35,819 nucleotides of DNA from an uncultured Clostridia bacterium (GTDB taxonomy: Bacteria > Bacillota > Clostridia > Christensenellales > UBA1750), in assembly GCA_944383925.1 (NCBI GenBank), contig CALWRM010000134.1:1-35819 (forward strand). The letters are read 5' to 3'. The position numbers were made by a program, and so were the translations under genes. Positions 25,661 through 33,407 of the stretch are shown piece after piece. Under the pieces are notes generated by a model. That model was given only the letters and a program-made list of their open reading frames with translations. It was not told where the DNA came from and ran no database searches. Every line of letters starts with the position of its first letter. Positions within the stretch are counted from its first letter, which is position 1.

Positions 25661-26176
25661 ATGGACCAAGGCCAACGGGATTTTGAATGGGCGTGGAAGC
25701 GCCTCACCACCCAGGGAGACGCCGGCGGCCCGACGACGCCGAGGGACTTTGCGCCCGTGGGGCTGCGCAAGGACGTGCGGGAAACGGGCCCCCTCTACCA
25801 CGGCACCAAGGCCGACCTGCAGGTCGGCGACTTCTTGCATCCGGGCTTTGCGTCCAATTACGGCTCCGGCCGGCGGGCAAACTTCGTCTATGTCACCGCC
25901 ATCCAGGCGGGCGCGGCCCTGGCGGCGGAGCTGGCCCAGGGCCCCGGCGAGGGCCGGGTCTATCTGGTGGAGCCCACCGGCCCGCTGGAGGACGATCCGA
26001 ACGTGACGGATCGAAAGTTTCCCGGCAACCCCTCCCGTTCCTACCGCACGCGGGAGCCCGTGCGCATCGTGGGCGAGGTGCAGGGCTGGGAGCGCCTGCC
26101 CCCGCAGGTGCTGGAAAAGCTCCGAGAGCGCCAGCGGGAGGCCGCCAGGCTCGGCGTGGAGGCGATCAACGACTAG
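25661..26176 (+). CDS. arr: Rifamycin ADP-ribosyltransferase
   Basis: Transfers ADP-ribose from NAD to the rifamycin ansa chain and so inactivates it. Family motifs are all present: LYHGTKADLQVGDFL (catalytic-region His), the SNYGSGRRANFVYVTA Tyr strand, GRVYLVEPTGPLEDDPNVTD with the Asp, and KFPGNPSRSYRTREPVRIVGEV. At 171 residues it is longer than the usual 140 because of about 40 extra N-terminal residues (DQGQRDFEWAWKRLT ...) and a short C-terminal helix. GAAGGGAG lies seven bases before the ATG. It follows the lipoprotein by 89 bases on the same strand, so it may be co-transcribed with the sensory cassette. Confidence 0.93.
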   Translation: MDQGQRDFEWAWKRLTTQGDAGGPTTPRDFAPVGLRKDVRETGPLYHGTKADLQVGDFLHPGFASNYGSGRRANFVYVTAIQAGAALAAELAQGPGEGRVYLVEPTGPLEDDPNVTDRKFPGNPSRSYRTREPVRIVGEVQGWERLPPQVLEKLRERQREAARLGVEAIND

Positions 26177-26694
26177 GAACACAAGAAAACCCCCGGCAAA
26201 CGCCCGGCGGCCGCAAAAGTAGCAAGACGCGGATCTCTTGGAACCGGCATGCCTTCGGCCGCGCCTGCTCCGCCTATCTCACGCACCCACGGGGATGCAG
26301 CCAGGCGCTATTCGGCATGCGCCCCGCGCTTGCCGCCGGCCTTGTCCGGCGCCTGCGCGGAACCCGCCTTTCCATGGCGCGGGCTCCGTCAGGTCGGCGC
26401 GTCCGCATGCCCGGCGCCGTCTTCGCCAACTGCTGCCGGCTTCCTTTGGGCCTTTGGCCATTTGGTTTTCGCTGTTGAAGATCCGCATTCCCTCGGAGCG
26501 CCGCTCGCGCGGCTTAGGCAAATCCAGCTCGGTTTCATGCCCGTCGATTGCCGTTTTGCGAAGAGCGGCGCTCCTGTTCCGCGCGCCGGGCCGCGGCATT
26601 TCTTGCATATCGGGCCGCGTTCCCGGCCGTTCGCAAGGAGCCTAGTCCGTTTCCGTTATCCGGCGCATTTTCTCCTGAAATGCTCCCCTTAAAA
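26177..26694. other. 518-base gap with no supportable gene
   Basis: Several open frames exist on both strands, but all encode Arg/Pro/Ala-rich sequence of the kind high-GC DNA gives by chance, none has a ribosome site, and none resembles a protein. No tRNA, riboswitch or clear terminator was seen. It may be decayed coding DNA. Confidence 0.5.
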
Positions 26695-26901
26695 TCACTT
26701 TTCTTCGCTTTTGTTGGCAAAGGAGTTGTAAAATTCATAGGCCAATGCGCAAGCGCCCAACACGAGCATCGCGATGGAAATAAGCTTCTCTCCAAACACC
26801 TCGGAAGGGACGCAGCCTTCAAAAGCTGGGTAGATCGTACACGCCGCAAAAAGAATGCTTCCTGCGAGAAACAAACAAGCTCCAATGATCGTCCTTTTCA
26901 C
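26695..26901 (-). CDS. Small two-helix membrane protein
   Basis: A 68-residue protein with two hydrophobic segments (about 4-24 and 40-60) and a charged C-terminal tail KSEEK. Family not recognised. A GTG at 26901 is preferred, since GAGGAGG lies six bases upstream, while the ATG at 26907 abuts that site. Codon use is less GC-rich than in the neighbouring genes, and the gene lies alone in a gene-poor interval near a repeat end (27102-27123), so it is probably a recent arrival. Real coding is likely because of the good ribosome site and clean hydrophobic pattern. Confidence 0.65.
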   Translation of the reverse strand: MKRTIIGACLFLAGSILFAACTIYPAFEGCVPSEVFGEKLISIAMLVLGACALAYEFYNSFANKSEEK

Positions 26902-27006
26902 ATCCATCCTCCTCGTCGAGCCTGTATTCGCAAACCCTTTGGAAATTGGCTCGCTGATTCCAGCTCGCTTCCCAAAGCCTCCAGAAATCTATACTCCGAA
27001 AGAAAA

Positions 27007-27044
27007 AACGATGCCGGTCTTTCGACTCGACATCGTTCTTTTTT
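27007..27044. terminator. Bidirectional hairpin with A- and T-tracts
   Basis: AACGATG (27007-27013) pairs with CATCGTT (27031-27037), flanked by AAAAAA and followed by CTTTTTTG. It can stop transcription in both directions and isolates the small membrane-protein gene from the flavodiiron operon. Confidence 0.7.
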
Positions 27045-27083
27045 GTGGCTGTTCCCAGCCCTGGCCGACAGATGCCGCAAAAT

Positions 27084-27123
27084 AGTAATTGTTTTAGAAT
27101 TACTGTCTTAGGAGCACCCGCCT
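27084..27123. repeat. Repeat end related to the inverted repeats at 35076-35709
   Basis: AGTAATT and AATTACT (27084-27104) form a perfect small palindrome that runs into ACTGTCTTAGGAGCACCCG (from 27102). The bases 27102-27123 match 35695-35716 at 19 of 22 positions. It lies 37 bases from the flavodiiron stop codon. No convincing partner end was found to its left. Confidence 0.55.
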
Positions 27124-27159
27124 AACGGCCGGGAGTGTCATCGATGGGGGCGGCGCCGA

Positions 27160-28338
27160 CTAGAGCAGTTCCTTGCCCAGGGCTTCGGCCTTGTCCAGGT
27201 CCTCCTGGGTGGGCTGTAGCCGCACGCGGAAGGGCTCCTTGGCCTTAAAGCCCAGCTGGCAGAGGCGCTGCTGCAGGTTCAGGGCCGCCTCGCCGCTCCA
27301 GCCGTAGGAGCCGAAGCTCAGGGCCGGGCGATTGCGCCAGGCATAGCTGCCCATGGCGGTGAGCATGGCCCACACCGGGGGCAGGGCGTCGCGGTTGAAG
27401 GTGGGGCTGCCCACGGCCACGGCGCCGCAGCGCTCGGCCAGGGCCGCGGCCGCCGCCGGGTCCTTGGAGATCTCGGTCAGGTAGACCTTGTGGCCCGCCT
27501 CGCCGGCGCCCTTGGCGATGCGCTCGGCCAGGGCCTTGGTGTAGCCGTAGGCGGAGGCGTATCCCACGAACACGGCGTCGGGTTCCCGAGCGTTCACCGC
27601 CTCGCTGGCCCAGGCCTCGTACAGGTCCATCACCATGTGGACGCTCTTGGCGTCGTTGTACACCGGGCCGTGGCTGGGGCAGATGGTGGAGATGGCAAGG
27701 GGCCGGATCTTGGCCACGGCGGAAAGCACGTGCTGCACATAGGGCCCGAAGATGGCGTCGAAGTAATAGCGCCGGTCGTAGGCGGTTTCCTCATCCTCCT
27801 GGGCGAAGACCGCCTGCTTGCCGTAGTGATAGCCGAACACGTCCCCGCTGACCAGGGTTTCCAGCTCGGGGATGTAGGTGAAGATGGAATCGGGCCAATG
27901 GAGGAAGGGGGCGTCGATGAAGCGCAGGGTCAGGTTGCCCAGATCCACCTCATCGCCCTGCTTGACCACCTTGGCGGGGAAGTCGCGGTTGAGGATCTCC
28001 TTCAAGAAGCCGTTGGCGGGCCTGGAGGAGTACACAACGGCGTTGGGCGCGACCTTGAGCAGCTCGTACAGGGCGCCCGCGTGGTCCGGCTCGGTGTGGT
28101 CGCAGACGATGGCGGTGATCTCCTTGGGGTCCACCACGCTGCAGATGCGCTCCACCCATTCCTTGCCGAACTCCGCCTTGGCGGCCTCCAGCACGGCCAC
28201 GCCCTTGTCGCCCTTGACCACGTAGCTGTTGTAGGAGGTGCCCCGTTCGCAGCGCATGATCACGTCGAACACGCGCAGGTCCTGGTCCAGGGCGCCGACC
28301 CACCACAGCCTGTCCCGAATTTGAACAGCGTCAAACAT
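27160..28338 (-). CDS. Flavodiiron protein (A-type flavoprotein)
   Basis: Reduces O2 to water or NO to N2O with electrons from rubredoxin; 392 residues, cytoplasmic. The N-terminal metallo-beta-lactamase-like domain (about 1-250) keeps the diiron ligands: HTEPDH, the His of PFLHWPDS, the Asp of SGDVFG and the His of CPSHGPVY. Residues about 255-392 are a flavodoxin domain with the FMN loop YASAYGYTKALAERI and GSPTFNRDALP. The ATG at 28338 has AAGGAG nine or so bases upstream. It follows the rubredoxin gene by eight bases, its natural electron donor, supporting an oxidative-stress role for an anaerobe. Confidence 0.96.
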   Translation of the reverse strand: MFDAVQIRDRLWWVGALDQDLRVFDVIMRCERGTSYNSYVVKGDKGVAVLEAAKAEFGKEWVERICSVVDPKEITAIVCDHTEPDHAGALYELLKVAPNAVVYSSRPANGFLKEILNRDFPAKVVKQGDEVDLGNLTLRFIDAPFLHWPDSIFTYIPELETLVSGDVFGYHYGKQAVFAQEDEETAYDRRYYFDAIFGPYVQHVLSAVAKIRPLAISTICPSHGPVYNDAKSVHMVMDLYEAWASEAVNAREPDAVFVGYASAYGYTKALAERIAKGAGEAGHKVYLTEISKDPAAAAALAERCGAVAVGSPTFNRDALPPVWAMLTAMGSYAWRNRPALSFGSYGWSGEAALNLQQRLCQLGFKAKEPFRVRLQPTQEDLDKAEALGKELL

Positions 28339-28346
28339 GCTTGTGC

Positions 28347-28505
28347 TCACTCCTTGGAAAACTGATCCTTGCCAACGCCGCACAGGGGGCAAACCCAATC
28401 TTCCGGCAGGTTCTCAAAGGGGGTGCCGGGAGCGATGCCGTTGTCCGGATCGCCCTCCGCGGGGTCGTAAACATAGCCGCAAACATCGCATACGTACTTT
28501 TCCAT
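28347..28505 (-). CDS. Rubredoxin
   Basis: A 52-residue one-iron electron carrier. The four cysteine iron ligands are in [12 protein letters not shown] and [13 protein letters not shown], with the usual acidic loop [18 protein letters not shown] between them. The ATG at 28505 has AAGGAG nine bases upstream. It lies just ahead of the flavodiiron protein and should feed it electrons from an NADH-linked reductase not found here. Confidence 0.97.
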   Translation of the reverse strand: MEKYVCDVCGYVYDPAEGDPDNGIAPGTPFENLPEDWVCPLCGVGKDQFSKE

Positions 28506-28570
28506 GGTTCTGCTCTCCTTTGCATATTCAGCCGACCGGCTCCCCGGCGGCTGGTCTTGTTCAAACCCAA

Positions 28571-28586
28571 GCCGGGCCTTCCCGGC
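28571..28586. other. Short perfect hairpin between DUF1858 and rubredoxin genes
   Basis: GCCGGG, a four-base loop and CCCGGC, without a T-run. It could protect or process the mRNA between the first and second genes of the operon. Confidence 0.4.
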
Positions 28587-28605
28587 GCGCCTCGCCCGCG
28601 GCCGC

Positions 28606-28812
28606 TTAGGCCTTGGAGGCGAAGTACTCGTTGAGCGCCTTGACCAGGGCGTCGGCGTCCACGCCGTGCACCATGGCGGCCTGCTCGATGGACTCGGCGG
28701 AGGCATGGGGGCAATAGAGGCAATGCATGCCATAGCTCATGAACACGGGAGCGGCCTCGGGGTCCTGCTTCATGACGGTGGCGATGGACATGGTCTTATC
28801 AACGGTGAACAT
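28606..28812 (-). CDS. DUF1858 protein
   Basis: A 68-residue protein of the DUF1858 family, found with oxygen-defence and hybrid-cluster genes of anaerobes. The family motif is in [20 protein letters not shown], with the C-x-x-C-P that suggests a metal or redox site; the N-terminal [22 protein letters not shown] is also typical. The ATG at 28812 has AGGAGG eleven bases upstream; the ATG at 28833 overlaps that ribosome site and is less likely. It is the first gene of the DUF1858-rubredoxin-flavodiiron operon; its exact role is unknown. Confidence 0.9.
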   Translation of the reverse strand: MFTVDKTMSIATVMKQDPEAAPVFMSYGMHCLYCPHASAESIEQAAMVHGVDADALVKALNEYFASKA

Positions 28813-28850
28813 AGGCGTTACATCCTCCTTCATTGAGTGTTCCTACATGT

Positions 28851-28905
28851 ATGATACCCAAGTTTTGGGCCCTGCGCAAGGCGGAACGCCCCTGGCGCAA
28901 AACTT
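28851..28905 (-). promoter_or_regulatory. Promoter of the flavodiiron operon inside a long hairpin
   Basis: TTGCGC (28879-28874), 17 bases, TATCAT (28856-28851) on the minus strand. A perfect repeat, AAGTTTTG (28860-28867) and CAAAACTT (28898-28905), with an inner GGCG/CGCC stem, spans the -35 box and the stop codon of the GH13 gene. It may end GH13 transcription, act as an operator, or both. Confidence 0.65.
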
Positions 28906-30718
28906 AACGCAAGACGCGCCACACCGGCTCCAGGGGTTCCAGCGCCAGCTCCAGGCCGTCCACGCGCAGGCTCCTCCACTGGCGGCTGACCAGGAACAGG
29001 GCCCTGCCCTGCTTGTCGTAGCGCCGCACGGCCAGGGTATCCGCGTCCAGGGCCTCCAGCATCAGCTCGCCGCGCGTCCACAGCGGGCTTTCCCTGCGTT
29101 TGGCCACGCAGCGGCGGAAGCCCTCCTGCAGGCCCTCGTCCTCGCTGCCCCAGGGGAAGGGGCCCCGGCAATAGGGGTCCTCCGCCCCCTGCATGCCGGC
29201 CTCGTCGCCGTAGAAGATGGTGGGCATGCCGGGCAGGGCGCAGACCAGGGCGAACATGGCCAGCAGCTTTTTTCGGGCCGCGCGGTATTCCTCGCCCGTC
29301 AGGCAGAGCTCCTTCTTTTGCTCCTCGTTCAGGCCCTCGCCGGACCTGCCAGCCAGCATGTTCAGCACCCTGGGCCGGTCGTGGCTGCCCAGCAGGTTCA
29401 TCAGGGAGTAGAACATGGGCTTGGGGTAGTTCTCCTGCAGGGAGCGCAGCCTGCGCGTGAGGCGGAAGGCGTTCTCCTCGCCGCGGAAAAAGGCCAACAG
29501 CATGTCCCGCAGGGGGTAGTTCATCACCGAGTCCAGACTGCGGCCCAGGCCGAAGTTGCGCAGATGGCCGTAGCTGATCTTGTTGGTGGCGTCCTCCCAC
29601 ACCTCGCCGATCACGGCCGCCTGGGGGTTTTCGGCCTTGACCCGCTTGCGCAGCGCCTCGATGAAGTCGTCGGGCAGCTCGTCGGCCACGTCCAGCCGCC
29701 AGCCAGACGCCCCCCGGCGCAGCCACTGGGCCACGACGGCGTCCTCCCCCTCCAGGACGTAGCTGCGGAAGGAGGCCTCGTCCTCGTTGACCTCCGGCAG
29801 GGTCGGGAAGCCCCACCAGCTCCGGTATTCGTCCGGGAAGCGCATGAAGTCGTACCACTTGTAGTAGGGCGACTTTTCCCCCTGGCAGGCGCCCAGGTTC
29901 GGATAGTGGCCGTAGCGGTTGAAGTAGACGCTGTCCTCCCCCGTATGGGAAAACACGCCGTCCAGCAGCACGCGGATGCCCTTGGCGGCCGCCTGCCGGC
30001 ACAGCTCGGCAAACAAGGCGTTGTCGCCGAAGCTGGAGTCGATCTTGGTATAGTCCCCTGTGTCGTACTTGTGGTTGGAGCGGGCCTCGAACAGGGGGTT
30101 GAAGTAGATGGTGTTCACGCCAAGGCTCTGCAGGTAGGGCAGCTTATCGATCACGCCCTGGAGGTTGCCGCCGAAAAAGTCGTAAGGGTAGTATTCCCAG
30201 CTTTCCACCGGCTTGTAGGGCAGGGGTTTTTCCATCCAGGCCTTGTGGCAAAAGACGCTGCGCTTGGTGCTGCGCAGATCCCTGCCGCCCATGCAGAAGC
30301 GGTCGGGGAAGATCTGGTAGACCACGGCCTCGGACATCCAGTCCGGCGTGGAAAAGGCCGCGTCGTATACGGTGAGCTGGAAGCTCTTGCCCTCGCCCTC
30401 CTGCAAACTTCCCACGCCGCCGAGGCCGTCGTCCGCGTTGCCATACCAAAGGATCTTTCCCTCGCGCTCCACCAAAAAGGCGTACCAGAGCACGTCCGGC
30501 GTCTGGGGCAAGGTGTAGCTGGCCTCGAACAGGGCCTGGCCGCCGGAGCGGCGCAGCACGCGCATGGGGCGCAGGCGCGCCTTGTGGCCGTGCCAAAAGC
30601 GCAGGGTGCAGTTGGCGTCCTGGGGGGCTAGTAAGCGCAAACAAACCGTTTCCCCGCAGGGCAGGGCGCCCTGGGGGAAACGGTAGAGCATATCCTGGGA
30701 ATCGTGGTAAACCTTCAT
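28904..30718 (-). CDS. GH13 alpha-glucan hydrolase (neopullulanase/cyclomaltodextrinase type)
   Basis: Glycoside hydrolase of 604 residues. An N-terminal beta-sandwich (about 1-120, CBM34-like) precedes the catalytic barrel: the second-strand DGVFSHTG, nucleophile Asp343 in WRLDVADE, acid/base Glu372 in IGEVWED, and H446-D447 in GSHDRP. The C-terminal beta domain completes it. The N-terminal domain and MPK-free second-strand motif fit intracellular maltodextrin- or cyclodextrin-cleaving enzymes; no signal peptide is present. The ATG at 30718 follows a TTG and has a weak ribosome site. It lies 21 bases after glgP and shares its transcript. Confidence 0.92.
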   Translation of the reverse strand: MKVYHDSQDMLYRFPQGALPCGETVCLRLLAPQDANCTLRFWHGHKARLRPMRVLRRSGGQALFEASYTLPQTPDVLWYAFLVEREGKILWYGNADDGLGGVGSLQEGEGKSFQLTVYDAAFSTPDWMSEAVVYQIFPDRFCMGGRDLRSTKRSVFCHKAWMEKPLPYKPVESWEYYPYDFFGGNLQGVIDKLPYLQSLGVNTIYFNPLFEARSNHKYDTGDYTKIDSSFGDNALFAELCRQAAAKGIRVLLDGVFSHTGEDSVYFNRYGHYPNLGACQGEKSPYYKWYDFMRFPDEYRSWWGFPTLPEVNEDEASFRSYVLEGEDAVVAQWLRRGASGWRLDVADELPDDFIEALRKRVKAENPQAAVIGEVWEDATNKISYGHLRNFGLGRSLDSVMNYPLRDMLLAFFRGEENAFRLTRRLRSLQENYPKPMFYSLMNLLGSHDRPRVLNMLAGRSGEGLNEEQKKELCLTGEEYRAARKKLLAMFALVCALPGMPTIFYGDEAGMQGAEDPYCRGPFPWGSEDEGLQEGFRRCVAKRRESPLWTRGELMLEALDADTLAVRRYDKQGRALFLVSRQWRSLRVDGLELALEPLEPVWRVLR

Positions 30719-30739
30719 CAAGCTTTCACCCGCTCGCCT

Positions 30740-33181
30740 TTATTTGTGCAGCCTCTTGAGGTGCCAGATGCGATCGTTGTACTCGGTGATGGTGCGGTCC
30801 GAGGCAAAGAAGCCGGACTGGGCCACGTTGATCACCGCGCTGCGCCACCACTGTCTCGTGCCATAGAGCCGGCCAATCCGCTCCTGCACGCGGGCATAGT
30901 CGGGGAAGTCCTTGAGCACCAGATAGGGATCGGCCATGTTGTTATTGTCCCCAAAGAGCAGGGCGTGATACAGCTCCGAAAAGGTTCTGCCCTGTTGCAG
31001 GGTGCCGTCGATCAGCTGGTCCAACACCTTGCGCAGCACGGCGCTCTTCTCGTATTCCTCGCCGGCCCTGTAGCTGTTCTGGCGGTAGATGTCCGCCACC
31101 TGCTGGGCCGTCTGGCCGAAGATGAAGATGTTGTCCGCGCCCACCCTGTCGAAGATCTCCACGTTGGCCCCGTCCATGGTGCCGATGGTCAGGGCGCCGT
31201 TCATCATGAACTTCATGTTGCCGGTGCCGGAGGCCTCCTTGCCGGCGGTGGAAAGCTGCTCGGACAGGTCCGCGGCGGGCATGATCTTTTCCGCGGCGGA
31301 GACGGAGTAGTTCTCCAGGAAGATCACGCGGATCATGGAGGCGGCGCGGGGATGCTTTTCGATGAGGTCGGCCACGGCGTTGATCAGGCGGATGATGAGC
31401 TTGGCGCGCATGTAGCCGGGCGCGGCCTTGGCCCCGAAGAGGAAGGTGCGCGGCGCCATCTCGAAGGAGGAATCCTCCACGATGCGGTTGTACAGCGAGA
31501 GCACGTGCAGGATGTTGAGCAGCTGGCGCTTATACTCGTGCAGCCGCTTGGCCTGCACGTCCAGCATGGCCGCCGGGTCCAGGGCGCTGCCCTGGTATCT
31601 GGCCAGGAAGCCCGCAAACTCGACCTTGTTGTCCTGCTTGACGGCGGCGAACTTCTCCAGGAAGGCGGGGTCGTCGGCAAAGGGCATCAGGTCGGTCAGG
31701 CGCTCGGGGTCCTTCACCCAGGCGTCGCCGATGCTCTCGTACAGCAGCTGGGTCAGGCCGGGATTGGCGGCCATGAGCCAACGCCGGTGGGTGATGCCGT
31801 TGGTGATGCCGGTGAACTTGTTGGGCGAGACCAGGTTGAAATCGTGGAAGGTGTCGCGCTTGAGGATCTCCGCATGCAGCTGGGACACGCCGTTGATGGA
31901 ATAGGAATAGGCGCAGCAGAGGTTGGCCATGTGGATCTGGCCGTAGGCGACGATGGCCATGGAGCCGATGCGGTCCCACTGGCCGGGGAAGTAGTTCCAA
32001 AGCCTGCGGCAGTAGTCCTCGTTGAGCTCATGGAGGATCTCGTAGATGCGCGGCAGGGTGGTCTTGACCATCTCCTCGGGCCAGCGCTCCAGCGCCTCCG
32101 CCATCACGGTGTGGTTGGTGTAGGCAAAGGACCTCTCCACCACGGCCTTGGCCTGGTCGAAGCTGAGGCCTTCCTCGTCCATCAGCAGGCGCATCAGCTC
32201 TGGAATGGCCAGGCCCGGATGGGTGTCGTTGATGTGGATGACCACCTTTTCGTGCAGGCGGGTGAGGTCATTTCCATAGTGCTTTTTATAGTTTTTGATG
32301 ATATACTGAACCGTAGCGGAGGTAAAGAAGTAGTGCTGCTTGAGGCGCAGCTCCTTGCCCTCGTAGTGGTTATCCTCCGGGTAGAGCACCTTGGAGATCA
32401 CCTCGGCCAGCTCGCGCTCGTCCACGGCGCGCACGTACTCGCCCCGGTTGAAGTATTCCATGTTGATTCTCTTGGGGGCCTTGGCGGACCACAAGCGCAG
32501 GGGCACCACGGTGTCCACGTCGTAGCCGACGCAGGGCACGTCGTAAGGCACGGCCAGCACGGTGGAATAGTCCACATGGCGGCGCAGCTTCACGCCCTCC
32601 ACCCATTCCTCGATCATTCTGCCGCCAAAGTGCACCTCATAGGTGTCCACGCTCTGGTTGATCTCCCAGATGTTGCCGTTGTCCAGCCAGTTGTCCGGCA
32701 GCTCCACCTGCATGCCGTCCACGATCTTCTGGCGGAACAGGCCGTATTCGTAGCGGATGGAACAGCCCATGGCCGGCAGGTCCAGGGAGGCCAGGGAGTC
32801 CAGGAAACAGGCGGCCAGGCGGCCCAGGCCGCCGTTGCCAAGGCCCGGATCGTTCTCCTGCTCGGCGATGGCGTCAAAGGAGATGTTCAGCTCCTTGAGG
32901 GCCTGCTCGTATTCCTTGGTGCGGGTCAGGTTGAGGATGTTGTTGTGCAGGGCGCGGCCCATGAGGAACTCCACGGATAGGTAATACAGCCTTCTGCTCT
33001 TGCTGTCATGGCGCAGATGGCGGGACTCCACGAACTTATCCATGATCTGGTCGCGCACGGTCAGGGCCACGGCCTTATACAGCTGCTCCTCCGTGGCTTC
33101 CTCCAGGGTGCAGGCGCAAACGCGCTCCAAATAGCTTACGATAGAATCCTTGATCCATTCAACGTCGTACACTCTTTCCAC
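30740..33181 (-). CDS. glgP: Glycogen/maltodextrin phosphorylase
   Basis: PLP enzyme of 813 residues that releases glucose-1-phosphate from alpha-1,4-glucans. The PLP-binding lysine is in GTGNMKFMMNGALTIGT in the C-terminal third; earlier family blocks are EQENDPGLGNGGLGRLAACF, HINDTHPGLAIPEL and AKRLHEYKRQLLN. Length is that of the standard bacterial enzyme. The start is a GTG at 33181, 13 bases after AGGAGG; no better in-frame start is seen. It heads the glgP-GH13 operon, divergent from an MFS transporter. Its product suits the phosphoglucomutase at the left edge. Confidence 0.95.
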   Translation of the reverse strand: MERVYDVEWIKDSIVSYLERVCACTLEEATEEQLYKAVALTVRDQIMDKFVESRHLRHDSKSRRLYYLSVEFLMGRALHNNILNLTRTKEYEQALKELNISFDAIAEQENDPGLGNGGLGRLAACFLDSLASLDLPAMGCSIRYEYGLFRQKIVDGMQVELPDNWLDNGNIWEINQSVDTYEVHFGGRMIEEWVEGVKLRRHVDYSTVLAVPYDVPCVGYDVDTVVPLRLWSAKAPKRINMEYFNRGEYVRAVDERELAEVISKVLYPEDNHYEGKELRLKQHYFFTSATVQYIIKNYKKHYGNDLTRLHEKVVIHINDTHPGLAIPELMRLLMDEEGLSFDQAKAVVERSFAYTNHTVMAEALERWPEEMVKTTLPRIYEILHELNEDYCRRLWNYFPGQWDRIGSMAIVAYGQIHMANLCCAYSYSINGVSQLHAEILKRDTFHDFNLVSPNKFTGITNGITHRRWLMAANPGLTQLLYESIGDAWVKDPERLTDLMPFADDPAFLEKFAAVKQDNKVEFAGFLARYQGSALDPAAMLDVQAKRLHEYKRQLLNILHVLSLYNRIVEDSSFEMAPRTFLFGAKAAPGYMRAKLIIRLINAVADLIEKHPRAASMIRVIFLENYSVSAAEKIMPAADLSEQLSTAGKEASGTGNMKFMMNGALTIGTMDGANVEIFDRVGADNIFIFGQTAQQVADIYRQNSYRAGEEYEKSAVLRKVLDQLIDGTLQQGRTFSELYHALLFGDNNNMADPYLVLKDFPDYARVQERIGRLYGTRQWWRSAVINVAQSGFFASDRTITEYNDRIWHLKRLHK

Positions 33182-33252
33182 AGTTAGCTTCCAACCTCCT
33201 AAAAAAGAAAAAGAAAGTCCTCTACAAACATAGAAAACAGACAATAAATACT

Positions 33253-33293
33253 GCATTCTGGCACATTGTACCACAGAATGCGCCAGCAGGCAA
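33253..33293 (-). promoter_or_regulatory. glgP promoter with overlapping palindromic operator
   Basis: TTGCCT (33293-33288), 17 bases, TACAAT (33270-33265) on the minus strand. The perfect repeat GCATTCTG (33253-33260) and CAGAATGC (33274-33281) is centred on the -10 box, so a bound repressor would shut the promoter. A LacI/MalR-type regulator is plausible but none is encoded in the window. Confidence 0.7.
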
Positions 33294-33407
33294 CAAACAA
33301 GGAAAAAACGGCGTAAAATGCGCGTTGCTTTCCTGGGAGCGGGCGCGGCCGCCCCGCCGCAAACCCCAGGGTTTCCCCATATATCCTATCCAAAGAGGAG
33401 GATTTCC

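Noticed and set aside
26238-26885. Several overlapping open frames in the gene-poor region after arr
   Set aside because: Arg/Pro/Ser-rich, no ribosome sites, no family resemblance, and mutually overlapping on both strands.
28739-32980. Two plus-strand open frames of more than 600 codons opposite the GH13 and glgP genes
   Set aside because: Both are antisense shadows of enzymes with intact catalytic motifs; their composition is that of complementary GC-rich coding DNA.
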